Source: Candidatus Desulfosporosinus nitrosoreducens
Lineage (GTDB): Bacteria; Bacillota; Desulfitobacteriia; Desulfitobacteriales; Desulfitobacteriaceae
Direction of reading: 5' to 3'
DNA: 64,000 nt
Assembly (NCBI RefSeq): GCF_030954495.1
Contig: NZ_JAVHUW010000046.1
Span: forward strand, 1 to 64,000
Part shown: one piece after another, positions 34,618 to 44,193 of the stretch
Layout: each line of letters opens with the position of its first letter
Numbering within the stretch: position 1 is the first letter of the stretch
Notes under the pieces: model-generated
Database searches by the model: none
Seen by the model: only the letters and a program-made list of their open reading frames with translations
Told to the model about the DNA's origin: nothing
Made by a program: the position numbers and the translations under genes

Positions 34618-36219
34618 TCAATCAGTTACTTCGCGCGCCCCCTCAAACTTCCAAATCGTCCAATTAAGCGCATCCAGCAAGGCCTGTGCGCTGGCCTTAA
34701 GAATATTCTTAGAGACCCCTATCGTCCCCCAAACTTCATGCCCTAAACGAGTATCTATTATAACCCGTACAATAGCCTCGGTGCCCCGGGAACCATCTAA
34801 AACCCTAACCTTGTAATTCACCAGTTCGCTCTGTTCCAAAATCGGGAAAAAGCCGGCCAGAGCCTGCCTCAGGGCAGTATCCAAAGCGTTGACAGGGCCG
34901 TTTCCCTCCGAAGCAATCTGCACGGTCTCCTCCCCGACTTTTACCTTGACAACAGCGACGGAATCCAGCTCTCCGCGCAGCGGATCACTCCAGACATGGT
35001 AATCCAAAACCTCAAAAGGAGAGGTGAAGCCATTGAGAATGCGCACCATCAATAAATCCAGGCTTCCTTCCGCCGCTTCAAATTGGAAACCATTATTCTC
35101 CAGTTCTTTAATTTCCAGCATTGCTTTCTCAACCCGGGGATCTTCTTTAAGAATATCCGGCACAAAGCGCTGAAGACGCTCCAGGATGTTTGCTTTCCCC
35201 GCTTGATCCGAGATTAAAATTCTGCGCTCATTCCCAACTTCGGCCGGGTCCATGTGTTCAAAGGTACGCTGGTTTTTAAGAATCGCGTCAACATGCATCC
35301 CGGCTTTATGAGCAAAGGCGCTGCGGCCTACATACGGCTGCTTCTCATCAAAAGGAGCGTTGGAAAGCTCGGCAACGAAGCGGGAAAACGGTGTAATTTT
35401 AAGCAAGGCTGACTCTGAAACGACAGAATAGTTTCCTTTAATCTGCAAGAGTGGAATCAGAGTGCTTAAGTTCGCATTACCGCAACGTTCGCCAAAACCA
35501 TTCCAGGTTCCTTGGACCTGGGTCACCCCCGCTTCAACAGCGACGAGAGAATTGGCTACGGCTAAACCGCTGTCATTGTGAACATGTATGCCTAACTCTT
35601 GAGGCGCAAATTCGCGCTTCACTGCTTCTACCCCTCGGGCTATATCGGCAGGCAGAGAGCCCCCATTCGTATCGCAGAGGATCGATATGGCTGCTCCCGC
35701 CTCCAGAGCAGCTGAAATACATTTTAAAGCATAATCCGGGTTTTCTTTAAAACCGTCAAAGAAATGCTCGGCATCAAAAAATACTTCCCGCCCCTGTTGT
35801 GCTAAGAAGGAGACGGATTCACGGATCAGACGCAGATTTTCCTCTGAATTTGTCCGCAAAACATCCCGCACATGCAGATCCCAAGCCTTCCCGAAAATAG
35901 TAATTGTTTGGGCTCCCGAAGCCAGGAGCTTAAGCAAAATGTCACTGTTCTCGGGAGACTCGCCGACCTTACAAGTGCTTCCGAAAGCTGCGATTCGGAC
36001 TGTCGGAAAGTTTTGTTCGCGCAAAAGCTGAAAAAAGTTATCATCTTTTGGATTGGCTCCCGGCCACCCCGCTTCAACATAGAGGCTGCCCATCTCTTCG
36101 ATCCGCTTAACGTAACTCAGCTTATCTTGTGTCGAAAAATGAATCCCTTCTCCCTGAGCTCCATCACGCAGCGTCGTATCGTAGACTGTAATTCTTTTTT
36201 TACCTCTGTTTTGATTCAT
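34618..36219 (-). CDS. cimA: Citramalate synthase
   Basis: This product has 533 residues from the ATG at 36219 (MNQNRGKKRITVYDTTLRDG), with AGGAGAAGAAGA upstream; upstream in-frame ATGs lie in the riboswitch. The TIM-barrel has the TTLRDGAQ metal-binding motif and HVHNDSGLAVAN, the catalytic His pair region. The C-terminal regulatory domain resembles LeuA-type allosteric domains. The early LRDGAQGEGI rather than LRDGEQ fits CimA (TIGR00977), which condenses pyruvate and acetyl-CoA to citramalate, the first step of the threonine-independent isoleucine path. Its leader contains a ykkC-type riboswitch, in keeping with amino-acid starvation control. Confidence 0.93.
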   Translation of the reverse strand: MNQNRGKKRITVYDTTLRDGAQGEGIHFSTQDKLSYVKRIEEMGSLYVEAGWPGANPKDDNFFQLLREQNFPTVRIAAFGSTCKVGESPENSDILLKLLASGAQTITIFGKAWDLHVRDVLRTNSEENLRLIRESVSFLAQQGREVFFDAEHFFDGFKENPDYALKCISAALEAGAAISILCDTNGGSLPADIARGVEAVKREFAPQELGIHVHNDSGLAVANSLVAVEAGVTQVQGTWNGFGERCGNANLSTLIPLLQIKGNYSVVSESALLKITPFSRFVAELSNAPFDEKQPYVGRSAFAHKAGMHVDAILKNQRTFEHMDPAEVGNERRILISDQAGKANILERLQRFVPDILKEDPRVEKAMLEIKELENNGFQFEAAEGSLDLLMVRILNGFTSPFEVLDYHVWSDPLRGELDSVAVVKVKVGEETVQIASEGNGPVNALDTALRQALAGFFPILEQSELVNYKVRVLDGSRGTEAIVRVIIDTRLGHEVWGTIGVSKNILKASAQALLDALNWTIWKFEGAREVTD

Positions 36220-36244
36220 TCTTCTTCTCCTATTCTCTAAAGCA

Positions 36245-36362
36245 ATAAAAACCCCGCAGCCGTTCCTAAGAACTTCCACGGGGCTTTTGTCCCACACGGT
36301 GTAGTTGGGCACTATCCAACCTGTGCCGCTCGGTCCAGACCCATACGGCGGAACCCTTGACA
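36245..36362 (-). promoter_or_regulatory. ykkC subtype-2 (probably ppGpp) riboswitch with terminator, upstream of cimA
   Basis: Between the promoter and cimA, the minus-strand RNA contains AGGGTTCCG, CTGGACCGAGCGGCAC and ACACCGTG..GGGACAAAAGCCCC, the conserved blocks of the ykkC superfamily. The 3' block overlaps a terminator: CCCCG...CGGGG with an inner GTTC-TTAG-GAAC hairpin (36252-36283) followed by TTTTTATT. Subtype 2a members sense ppGpp and commonly precede branched-chain amino acid genes in clostridia; subtype 2b members sense PRPP and precede purine genes. The cimA context favours ppGpp. The class is assigned from remembered consensus. Confidence 0.75.
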
Positions 36363-36378
36363 CACTTCTTATAGTTCT

Positions 36379-36408
36379 ATTATATGACACAAACCCCTTA
36401 ATGTACAA
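36379..36408 (-). promoter_or_regulatory. cimA promoter
   Basis: TTGTAC (36403-36408) and a perfect TATAAT (36379-36384) are spaced by 18 bp on the minus strand, placing the start of transcription a few bases before the ykkC-type leader. Confidence 0.65.
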
Positions 36409-36589
36409 CAGTTTAAAGTTTCATTCTTGCCGGACATTCCAGACAAAAATTAATATAGGCAACTGATTTCAGGTTTAAATTACTAATCTAACAGGTCATT
36501 TTCTTAATTTACATAAATTACTTAACTGACAATTACAAACGTTATGTTGATATTCCGGTAATTCCTTGTCTATCTGAAATAATAGTTCC

Positions 36590-36652
36590 ACAAAAAACAA
36601 TGAGACGGCCGGCGTACTCTTCTAAAGGAATATCGCCAAACCGCTCTCATTG
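36590..36652 (-). terminator. Terminator after rex
   Basis: On the minus strand CAATGAGAGCGG (36641-36652) pairs with CCGTCTCATTG (36598-36608) across a large loop, followed by TTTTTTG. It lies 15 bp after the rex stop. Confidence 0.7.
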
Positions 36653-36666
36653 ATTTTCAGAGACAA

Positions 36667-37299
36667 CTAGAATCTTTGTGCTCCCACATTAAATGTCAGC
36701 ACTTCCAGGTTAACGGCCAGATCTACATTACGCAGCTCTATCTCAGGAGGGACATTCAAAACCACAGGTGCAAAATTCAAAATTGCTTGCACACCCGCTT
36801 TGATGAGCTTATCGGCAATTTCCTGGGCAACTGCCGAAGGCACGGCAACAATACCAATTTGGGTTTGATTTTGTTTTGTAACCTCTTCCAGTCTGTCAAT
36901 GGGCAGAATTTCTACGTCGCCAATTTTTGTCCCTATTTTACTGGGGTCTGAGTCAAAAATACTGGTAATAATAAAACCGCGCTCTCGAAACCCCTTATAG
37001 GAACTTAAAGCTAAACCTAAATGTCCGGCTCCAACTAAGGCAACACTCCAATCAACACTTAAACCAAGAATTCTCAAAATATGTTGACGAAGATCTTTGA
37101 CATTATACCCTACGCCTCTTGTCCCAAACTCTCCAAAATAAGCCAGGTCCTTGCGAACTTGTGCCGGGCTGACCCCGACTCCTTCTGCAATGTCCCCTGA
37201 GGAGGTGGTGACTATCCCTTTTCTATCGACGTCTGTCAGATGACGTGAGTAAACTGAAAGTCGAATAATAGTAGCCTCCGGAATTTTAAGCGTTTTCAC
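36667..37299 (-). CDS. rex: Redox-sensing transcriptional repressor Rex
   Basis: This 210-residue protein has a winged-helix N-terminus (RLSVYSRHLTDVDRKG, then ISPAQVRKDLAYFGEFGTRG-like segment VSPAQVRKDLAYFG) and a Rossmann domain with VGAGHLGLAL for NADH binding. The C-terminal helix (VDLAVNLEVLTF) swaps between subunits. Rex represses fermentation and respiration genes when NAD+ is high and leaves DNA when NADH rises. No obvious Rex box (TTGTGAA..TTCACAA) was seen before it. It is flanked by its own terminator, so it may be monocistronic. Confidence 0.96.
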   Translation of the reverse strand: MKTLKIPEATIIRLSVYSRHLTDVDRKGIVTTSSGDIAEGVGVSPAQVRKDLAYFGEFGTRGVGYNVKDLRQHILRILGLSVDWSVALVGAGHLGLALSSYKGFRERGFIITSIFDSDPSKIGTKIGDVEILPIDRLEEVTKQNQTQIGIVAVPSAVAQEIADKLIKAGVQAILNFAPVVLNVPPEIELRNVDLAVNLEVLTFNVGAQRF

Positions 37300-37443
37300 T
37301 AAGTTCCCTCATTTCTCATCTGATAATTTAAAGATAGATATGTTAATTATATCACTATCGAAGAAAAACGCAAATGAGTACAATTTATAATTTTCTGAAT
37401 TTGCTGCATTTCTATTCAACGCTCCTTAGTTAATCTATAACTA

Positions 37444-38142
37444 TTATTTCCCAGAAAAATCATTTATAATCCTCATTGCTTGAAAATATAATGATAATCC
37501 TAAACTACACCGCTCCTCAGGACCGCTCTGCTCTCCAAGCCGGCTATAGAGTTGATGAAGCTGAACTAATTCTGCCGGAGGATGACTTCCGGCCAGGGAA
37601 TTCCAGGCTTGTTGTTCTTGAGCCAATATTTGAGGACTTATTCCATTTTGTAATAAACTATTAACATTCGTCAGCAATTCCATAGTCAGGCGGGAACCGT
37701 TTCCCGTGATGCGAAACGTCCGCTCGGGAAGCTCTATCCGCTTGACGACCACAAAAACTCCCTTTTGAGCCAGAGATTGTTTTAATCCGCCCAACTCTTG
37801 AGCAGAATGCCCGAGACCAATCCCTACAATCCAGGGATTTTCGCTTATAACTCCGCCCGCGGAAGCTAATTCCCCCAGCTGTTTCAGACAAGCTTGAGCA
37901 TTCTCTTCACTTTTAAAAACTCCAAGCTGGCAGGTCCAAAAAGCAGCTTTGGGAAGTACCAGTACGGCACCCTTCCCCTGATCTGTTGGAAGATTGCTCT
38001 TTTGAGCACTTTGAGTTTTTACCCCGCCGGAATGTCCGACAAGTTCCAAATAAACCTTGCCAATACCCCAGGTAAGCAGTCCCAGAGCCAGTCCCCCTAA
38101 GATTATGACAATGAACATGCGCAGACGCTCAAAACGTTTCAT
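37444..38142 (-). CDS. SPOR-domain-like membrane-anchored protein
   Basis: This has 232 residues from the ATG at 38142 (MKRFERLRMFIVI), which has GGAAGGAGAAG upstream; a longer frame upstream lacks a ribosome site. A basic start and one transmembrane helix (MFIVIILGGLALGLLTWG) are followed by a spacer and a SPOR-like domain, FWTCQLGVFKSEENAQACLK to GVFVVVKRIELPE, with its duplicated beta-alpha pattern. SPOR domains bind denuded glycan at septa. The C-terminal 80 residues are helical and unassigned. It stands alone between rex and the phosphate transporter genes. Confidence 0.78.
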   Translation of the reverse strand: MKRFERLRMFIVIILGGLALGLLTWGIGKVYLELVGHSGGVKTQSAQKSNLPTDQGKGAVLVLPKAAFWTCQLGVFKSEENAQACLKQLGELASAGGVISENPWIVGIGLGHSAQELGGLKQSLAQKGVFVVVKRIELPERTFRITGNGSRLTMELLTNVNSLLQNGISPQILAQEQQAWNSLAGSHPPAELVQLHQLYSRLGEQSGPEERCSLGLSLYFQAMRIINDFSGK

Positions 38143-38215
38143 AATTCTTCTCCTTCCGTTTAGACCGGACAACCCTTCTAACGGAAGATATGTCAGAGAT
38201 CTTAAAAATAGAATG

Positions 38216-38267
38216 AAAACATAAAACAGAGTTACCCAAACTCCAAACATCTGGCTGCAACTCTGTT
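38216..38267 (-). terminator. Terminator after the phosphate transporter gene
   Basis: On the minus strand AACAGAGTT (38259-38267) pairs with AACTCTGTT (38225-38233) over a 25-base loop, followed by TTATGTTTT. It separates the pit operon from the SPOR-like gene. Confidence 0.65.
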
Positions 38268-38284
38268 AATAGAATTTACACTAT

Positions 38285-39292
38285 TTACATGAACCTTGAA
38301 AGCACAAAATAGTAAAGCGCCGCAACAGCGGACGTGGCCGGGATTGTCACAACCCAGGCAATCAGCATTTGTTGAGCGACCCCCCAACGCACAGCCGAAA
38401 CTCTTTTGGCACTCCCGACTCCCATAATGGAACCCGAAACAACGTGTGTCGTCGAGACGGGAAGATGAAGGCTCGGAAATACTGTCGCAGTCCAAATAAC
38501 AAGAGATGAGCTCAGATCTGCCGCAAACCCGTTAATGGGTTCAAGCTTGAAAATTTTCCCGCCCATCGTGTGAATGATCTTCCAGCCCCCTGCCGCGGTT
38601 CCCAGAGACATGGCCAGAGCACAGGCCAACTTAACCCACAGTGGAGGAGCTAAAACTGTTTGAGCCTGTATCCCTGTTGCTATCAGGGTCATTGTGATAA
38701 TTCCCATGGATTTTTGAGCATCATTCGAACCGTGATTAAAGGCCAGCAGTCCTGCCGAAAGGACTTGCATTTTCTTAAAGCCATGATTGACCCGAGAGGG
38801 GGAAAAACGGCCAAAAATATAGTTTAATAATTTCATAATGATAAAGCCTAAAATCATACCTACTATGGGCGAAAAAATTAAAGCCGAGAGGATTTTGCCT
38901 AACCCTCCCCATTGCAAAACTCCAAATCCTGCTTTTGCAACGGCCGCTCCCGCTATCCCACCAACGATAGCATGGGAAGAACTGCTGGGAATCCCCAGAT
39001 ACCAGGTCAGAAGGTTCCAGGTTATTGCACTGAGCAAGGCGGCAATAACCACCTCTTGAGTCGTCAATTTGGGAGATACGATATCTCTGGCTATGGTTTG
39101 GGCCACACCGGTACTGATTAGTGCGCCAAACAGGTTGAAACCGGCTGCCAAAAACACCGCCCGCTTTGGAGTGAGTGCCCGAGTAGATACACTCGTAGCA
39201 ATAGCGTTGGCCGTATCGTGAAAACCGTTAATATAATCAAAGACTAAAGCCAGGAACACTACTATAACTAACAGCACACCAATATCAGTCAT
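38285..39292 (-). CDS. pit: Inorganic phosphate transporter (PiT family)
   Basis: This 335-residue protein has about ten transmembrane helices and the inverted PiT repeats: GFHDTANAIATSVSTRAL in the N half and AFNHGSNDAQKSMGIITM in the C half, with the Asn-Asp substrate motifs. It probably takes up phosphate as a metal or proton symport. Its first ATG overlaps the stop of the upstream DUF47 gene by 8 bp (ATGACTGA), the usual pairing of PiT with a PhoU-like partner. Confidence 0.95.
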   Translation of the reverse strand: MTDIGVLLVIVVFLALVFDYINGFHDTANAIATSVSTRALTPKRAVFLAAGFNLFGALISTGVAQTIARDIVSPKLTTQEVVIAALLSAITWNLLTWYLGIPSSSSHAIVGGIAGAAVAKAGFGVLQWGGLGKILSALIFSPIVGMILGFIIMKLLNYIFGRFSPSRVNHGFKKMQVLSAGLLAFNHGSNDAQKSMGIITMTLIATGIQAQTVLAPPLWVKLACALAMSLGTAAGGWKIIHTMGGKIFKLEPINGFAADLSSSLVIWTATVFPSLHLPVSTTHVVSGSIMGVGSAKRVSAVRWGVAQQMLIAWVVTIPATSAVAALYYFVLSRFM

Positions 39293-39911
39293 ACTTTAAG
39301 ACCACGCTTTTGAGAAGATCAGCGATCGATTCACAATGGTCAAGTGTTGTTTCAATATGCTCTAATATTTCTTTCCACTTAATAATTTCAATGGGGTCTT
39401 TTTCAAATTCAAAAAGGCGGGCTACTTCCTGACGATAAAGCTTATCCCCGGCGCTTTCTAAATTGTAAATTTCCTCGGCTGCGGACAGGATTGTGGATTT
39501 CTTAAAATGAATGTTGCCCAAACAGGCAAAGGCCGCTTGAATTTGCTCTGTTGCCAATTCAACCAGATGAACAAGTTCCTGAGCTCCAAGCGAGGGTTTT
39601 CCTGTACGGTAGAGAAGCATCCGTTCCACGGTACCTTCGGCGAAATCAACGATATCATCCAACACTTGAGCAAGTTTATAGATATCTTCACGGTCCAAAG
39701 GGGTAATAAAGGTGGAATTCAAGCGTTCAAGAATTTGCGTGGTAACCTTGTCTGCCTCATGTTCGAACCGGTGCATTTGAGCGGCGTCTTCCGCAGACAC
39801 GGAGTCTTGCTGCATGATGCCTTGAAGCCTCTTTAACGTTTTGGCGATAATTTCGGTACTTTGGGAGAAGAGTAAATAAAATTTATCTTCTTTAGGCGAT
39901 AAACCGAACAT
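39285..39911 (-). CDS. DUF47/PhoU-like regulator of PiT phosphate transport
   Basis: This has 208 residues from the ATG at 39911 (MFGLSPKEDKFY), with GGGGGTC upstream. An all-helical PhoU-like protein, it carries the acidic metal-binding pattern FEHEADKVTTQILERLN, then PLDREDIYKLAQVLDDIVDF, then ESAGDKLYRQEV. DUF47 proteins (YkaA/Pit accessory protein) bind divalent metals and act with PiT transporters. The gene overlaps pit, so the two are co-translated. Confidence 0.93.
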   Translation of the reverse strand: MFGLSPKEDKFYLLFSQSTEIIAKTLKRLQGIMQQDSVSAEDAAQMHRFEHEADKVTTQILERLNSTFITPLDREDIYKLAQVLDDIVDFAEGTVERMLLYRTGKPSLGAQELVHLVELATEQIQAAFACLGNIHFKKSTILSAAEEIYNLESAGDKLYRQEVARLFEFEKDPIEIIKWKEILEHIETTLDHCESIADLLKSVVLKYD

Positions 39912-40084
39912 AAAAAATGACCCCCAACCTAAAATTTTCAGTCTCCACACAGATCCCATTCATTCCACGGAGTATTGTATCAAATCTTTGCCGGTTTGTG
40001 TAAAAAAAATATTAAGTTTTTCGAAACAACTTTTTAAAACAAAGGAATTGTCGATAGTTAAGCCGTTATAGTAACGTTTTGTTA

Positions 40085-41407
40085 TTATTTCTTCAGCTTA
40101 GCGATCAAGGCTTGCCGGGCATCCGCCAGCATATAGATAGAACCTGTTACACAAAGCAGGTCTTTTTCTCCGACACGGGTCAAGGCATAAATTACCGCTT
40201 CTTTAGGATCTTCGATACAGTGAACGGGCTTGCCGTGCTGTTCCGCTAAAGTTCCCAAGGCCCTCCAGTCCCCGGCTCGCGGAGAATTGGGACGGGTGAT
40301 GACAATTTCATCCGCCAAAGGGACAAGCATATCCACAACCTTTTCCCGTTCTTTATCTGCCAACATTCCCAGACAAAGTATCAGGCGCTCGCGCTCATAG
40401 AGAGAGAGGGCCGCGGACAAGGCCTGAGCTCCGTCAACATTGTGAGCACCATCTAATAAAACTTTGGGTTTTAGAGAAAGCAATTCCAGCCGGCCCGGCC
40501 ATTCAACATTGCGCAGTCCGGCATATATAGCCTCTCTGGGTATCGCAACTTCATACTTGCTTTGCAGAAGTTCGCAGACCGTCACGGCTGTGGCGGCATT
40601 GCGCAACTGATGAAGCCCAATCAGGTGCAGACGCAATTTATAATAAGTCGAATGCAGCCCGACCAGGTCAAACTCCTGCTCAAGCTCACCGCTCCATTTG
40701 CTCTCCCAACTGACATCCTCTCCGACCAGCCACAGAGGAACACCGACTTCCTGGGCTTTGTCGCGCAGGACTTGAATTACCTCCGGGTCTTGAGCCGCCG
40801 TGACTGCAATCGATTGAGGCTTGATAATCCCAGCCTTAACTTTGGCAATTGAGACCACATCCGGCCCTAAATAATCCATATGGTCCATCGCTACATTCGT
40901 TATCACTGAAATTAAAGGAGTAACGACATTCGTCGAGTCTATGGCCCCGCCTAATCCTACTTCGATTAAGGCATAATCGACATCTTCCCGGGCGAAATAG
41001 AGCAAGGCCAAAGCAGTGCTGACCTCAAATTCCGTAGGATGTTCAAAGCCCTGGGCAACCATCTCCTCCAAATGGGGACGAACGTAGGAAATCAGCCGGA
41101 TGACCGTTTCTTTGGGAATCATTTGTCCGTTGATAGTCATACGCTCACGATAATCGTGCAGATGGGGCGACGTAAAAACTCCGACTTTATACCCTGCCTC
41201 CCGCAGAATCCGGGCGATCATCACAGTCGTCGAGCCTTTACCGTTGGTACCCCCCACATGAACAACGCGCAAGTTCTTTTCCGGGTTTCCTAGCCGCTTA
41301 AGAAGCTCCTGGATTCTCCCCAACCCGAAGTTCATACCAAATGTCGTCAGGTTGACAAGATAATCGAGACTCGCTTGATAATTTTGTTCAAGTTCCATTG
41401 CCTTCAT
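40085..41407 (-). CDS. folC: Folylpolyglutamate/dihydrofolate synthase
   Basis: This is a 440-residue Mur-ligase superfamily protein. It has ATP-binding HVGGTNGKGSTTV near residue 50, FTSPHL, the metal-binding IEVGLGGAIDSTNVV, and DGAHNVDGAQAL in the C-terminal domain, where the His and Asn mark the family. It adds glutamates to folate and may also make dihydrofolate. The ATG at 41407 has a GGGGGGG ribosome site. It follows valS by 19 bp, the common valS-folC operon of Firmicutes. Confidence 0.96.
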   Translation of the reverse strand: MKAMELEQNYQASLDYLVNLTTFGMNFGLGRIQELLKRLGNPEKNLRVVHVGGTNGKGSTTVMIARILREAGYKVGVFTSPHLHDYRERMTINGQMIPKETVIRLISYVRPHLEEMVAQGFEHPTEFEVSTALALLYFAREDVDYALIEVGLGGAIDSTNVVTPLISVITNVAMDHMDYLGPDVVSIAKVKAGIIKPQSIAVTAAQDPEVIQVLRDKAQEVGVPLWLVGEDVSWESKWSGELEQEFDLVGLHSTYYKLRLHLIGLHQLRNAATAVTVCELLQSKYEVAIPREAIYAGLRNVEWPGRLELLSLKPKVLLDGAHNVDGAQALSAALSLYERERLILCLGMLADKEREKVVDMLVPLADEIVITRPNSPRAGDWRALGTLAEQHGKPVHCIEDPKEAVIYALTRVGEKDLLCVTGSIYMLADARQALIAKLKK

Positions 41408-41426
41408 ATCGATTCCCCCCCTATTA

Positions 41427-44093
41427 CTATTTGCTCGTCTGCAGTTCCGCCAGACGCTCCTCTAAGGCTGTTTTCCGGGCCGACAGGCCCTCCGCCCTTT
41501 CTCGCTCTTTAGCCACGACGGCCGCCGGCGCTTTGTTCGTAAAGCCCGGATTATTCAGCTTAGTCTCCAGCACCTGCTGTTCGGCAAGCACGAGAGCTAT
41601 CTCCTTTTCCAAACGGGCTATTTCTTTATCCAAGTCCATTAACCCTTTCAAAGGAAGATAAATTTCCACCCCTTCCAATACGGCGCCGGCTGCTTGAGAC
41701 GGTTTTTCAGCCATAGCTGCAAATAGTTCTACACGTGCTCCTCCGGCAAGCTTAAGAATATCCGCTTTTCCATTTTCCAAGACAAGCCGTTGATTCGGGT
41801 CAGCGGCAAGAATTAAAATCTCTACTTTCTGTGCGGGAGAAACTTTCATTTCCGCCCGAATGTTGCGGATCGCCTTAATGGCTTCCATCAGAAGAGTCAT
41901 ATCCTGCACAGCCTCTTCCTCATGATATGCCGGTACCTCAGGCCATGACTGCATCATAATGCTCACTCCTTGAACGGGGAGATTCTGCCAGATTTCCTCC
42001 GTCAGGAAGGGCATAAACGGATGCAGCAAACGCAAAGTTCCCTCAAGCACTTCGAGCAAAATAGACTGGGCGGTGTGGCGGGCGAGCTTATCTTCTTTAT
42101 TGTAGAGACGCGGCTTCGTCAGTTCAATATACCAATCGCAAAATTCATTCCATATGAATTCATAAAGGATTCTCCCGGCTTCACCGAGATCGAAGGCTTC
42201 CAAAGCTTCGGTGATTTTCTCGATAGTCGCAGCGTAGCGGGTTAAGATCCAGCGGTCGGCTAAGGTGAGTTCTCCGCGAGGCCCGGCCTCGTAGTCTTCC
42301 AAATTCATGAGGACAAAACGGGAGGCATTCCAAATTTTATTGCAGAAATTGCGCGTTGCCTCCAGGCGTTCCGGGTGAAAACGCAGGTCATTGCCCGGCG
42401 TATTCCCCGTGATTAGCATAAAGCGCAGTGTATCCGCTCCATACTGCTCAATAACTTCGATCGGATCGACTCCATTGCCCAAGGATTTGCTCATCTTCCG
42501 GCCTTTGGCATCCAAGACAAGACCATGAATCATGACTTGAGGAAAAGGCACCTCTTTCCGAAACTCCATGGCCATAAAGATCATGCGGGCTACCCAGAAA
42601 AAGATGATATCTCTCCCTGTCACCAAAACTGTTGTCGGATAAAACTGACTCAATTCAGGGGTTTTTTCCGGCCAGCCCATGGTGGAGAAGGGCCAAAGCC
42701 CTGAGGAAAACCAAGTATCTAAAACATCCGGGTCTTGCTTAAGATGTCCTCCTCCGCAACTTGGGCAAATCGCGGGATCTTCCTTGGCACAGATCTCCTG
42801 CCCGCAGTCCTCACAATACCAGACCGGAATGCGGTGTCCCCACCAGAGCTGACGCGAGATACACCAATCCCGAATGTTTTCCATCCACCCCAGATATATT
42901 TTGTCGAAGCGTTCCGGGACAAACTTCAAGCGGCCGTCCTTAACGACTTCAATCGCCGGCTTCGCCAAAGGCTCCATTTTTACAAACCACTGTTTGCTGA
43001 CCATGGGTTCGATGACCGTGGCACAGCGGTAACATTCCCCAACGGCATGGGCATGGGAATCTATTTTGAGCAGAACTCCGGCCGCTTTTAGATCCTCCAC
43101 AATCGCTTTGCGGGCCTCGAATCGTTCCATACCCTGATATTTTCCGGCATATTCATTCATTCTGGCTTCTTTGTCCAAAACGACAATCTGAGGCAATTGA
43201 TGCCGCAGTCCAATTTCAAAGTCGTTAGGATCGTGAGCAGGAGTAATTTTTACAGCGCCGGTACCAAACTCCCGGTCCACATACTCATCCGCAATAATGG
43301 GGATTTCCCGCTCCATCAGAGGCAAGACCAGAGTTTTGCCGATTAAGTGCTGATAACGCTCGTCATCCGGATGCACGGCAACCGCCGTATCGCCCAACAT
43401 CGTCTCCGGCCTTGTAGTCGCCACAACTAGCGTCTCATCACTATCTTTTACCGGATAGCTTAAATGATACAAGTTTCCCTCTCTGTCCACATGCTCAACT
43501 TCAATGTCGGAGATCGTCGTGTGACACTTTGGACACCAATTTACAATATAGTTCCCCCGGTAAATCAAACCTTGCCGGTAGAGGTCCACAAACGCTTCCC
43601 GCACCGCTTTCGAGCAGCCTTCATCCATAGTGAACCGTTCCCGTTCCCAGTCGCAAGAAGCCCCTAAACGCCGCAGCTGTTGAGTGATCCGCCCGCCGTA
43701 CTGCTTTTTCCATTCCCAGACCCGGTCTAAAAACTTATCCCGCCCCAGTTCCTGACGTCTCATACCTTCCTTCACCAACTGCGCTTCCACTTTTGCTTGA
43801 GTGGCAATCCCGGCGTGATCCGTTCCGGGCAGCCAGAGGGCATTATATCCCCGCATCCGCTTATACCTGGTCAAAATATCCTGGATTGTGCCATCCAGGG
43901 CGTGACCCAAGTGCAAAGCACCTGTTACATTTGGCGGAGGCATGACAATACTAAAGGCCTTTTTTCCTTCATCCACTTCCGAGTGAAAAAAACCGTTTTT
44001 CTCCCAGAAGGGATACCATTTTCCCTCCACCTGGCTTGGCTCATAAGCTTTAGCCATTTCTATAGTTTCTGCTTTTTTAGATAATTCATCCAT
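41427..44093 (-). CDS. valS: Valyl-tRNA synthetase
   Basis: This is an 888-residue class I synthetase with the HIGH motif GALHLGHALDG near residue 58, the CP1 editing domain, a zinc-binding CEDCG...CPSCGG pair near residue 425, and KMSKSLGNG near residue 535. The C-terminal tRNA-binding coiled coil (LMDLDKEIARLEKEIALVLA) is intact. It charges tRNA-Val and clears mischarged Thr. Expression is controlled by the T-box leader at 44194-44430. The product has normal length. Confidence 0.98.
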   Translation of the reverse strand: MDELSKKAETIEMAKAYEPSQVEGKWYPFWEKNGFFHSEVDEGKKAFSIVMPPPNVTGALHLGHALDGTIQDILTRYKRMRGYNALWLPGTDHAGIATQAKVEAQLVKEGMRRQELGRDKFLDRVWEWKKQYGGRITQQLRRLGASCDWERERFTMDEGCSKAVREAFVDLYRQGLIYRGNYIVNWCPKCHTTISDIEVEHVDREGNLYHLSYPVKDSDETLVVATTRPETMLGDTAVAVHPDDERYQHLIGKTLVLPLMEREIPIIADEYVDREFGTGAVKITPAHDPNDFEIGLRHQLPQIVVLDKEARMNEYAGKYQGMERFEARKAIVEDLKAAGVLLKIDSHAHAVGECYRCATVIEPMVSKQWFVKMEPLAKPAIEVVKDGRLKFVPERFDKIYLGWMENIRDWCISRQLWWGHRIPVWYCEDCGQEICAKEDPAICPSCGGGHLKQDPDVLDTWFSSGLWPFSTMGWPEKTPELSQFYPTTVLVTGRDIIFFWVARMIFMAMEFRKEVPFPQVMIHGLVLDAKGRKMSKSLGNGVDPIEVIEQYGADTLRFMLITGNTPGNDLRFHPERLEATRNFCNKIWNASRFVLMNLEDYEAGPRGELTLADRWILTRYAATIEKITEALEAFDLGEAGRILYEFIWNEFCDWYIELTKPRLYNKEDKLARHTAQSILLEVLEGTLRLLHPFMPFLTEEIWQNLPVQGVSIMMQSWPEVPAYHEEEAVQDMTLLMEAIKAIRNIRAEMKVSPAQKVEILILAADPNQRLVLENGKADILKLAGGARVELFAAMAEKPSQAAGAVLEGVEIYLPLKGLMDLDKEIARLEKEIALVLAEQQVLETKLNNPGFTNKAPAAVVAKERERAEGLSARKTALEERLAELQTSK

Positions 44094-44121
44094 ATTGTTC
44101 TAACTCCTTCCCAGATAAATT

Positions 44122-44169
44122 ACAAAACTTGACCGGCGCCCCAAGACAGTGTCTTTGCACTTGTCAGCC
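44122..44169. repeat. Dispersed hairpin repeat, copy 1
   Basis: This 48-bp stretch (core GCGCCCCAAGACAGTGTCTT) closely matches the sequence at 47791-47840, including an AAGACA-x-TGTCTT inner palindrome and a GTCAGC end. It lies in the leader of valS between the T-box terminator and the ATG, so it is transcribed with valS. Confidence 0.6.
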
Positions 44170-44193
44170 TTGGAAAAGGCGGCGGCCTAGCAC

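Noticed and set aside
34210..36408. Longer start sites for aspA and cimA that would extend the proteins upstream
   Set aside because: The extensions run through a promoter/operator (aspA) or a riboswitch (cimA) and have no ribosome sites, whereas the shorter starts have good ones and match family N-termini.
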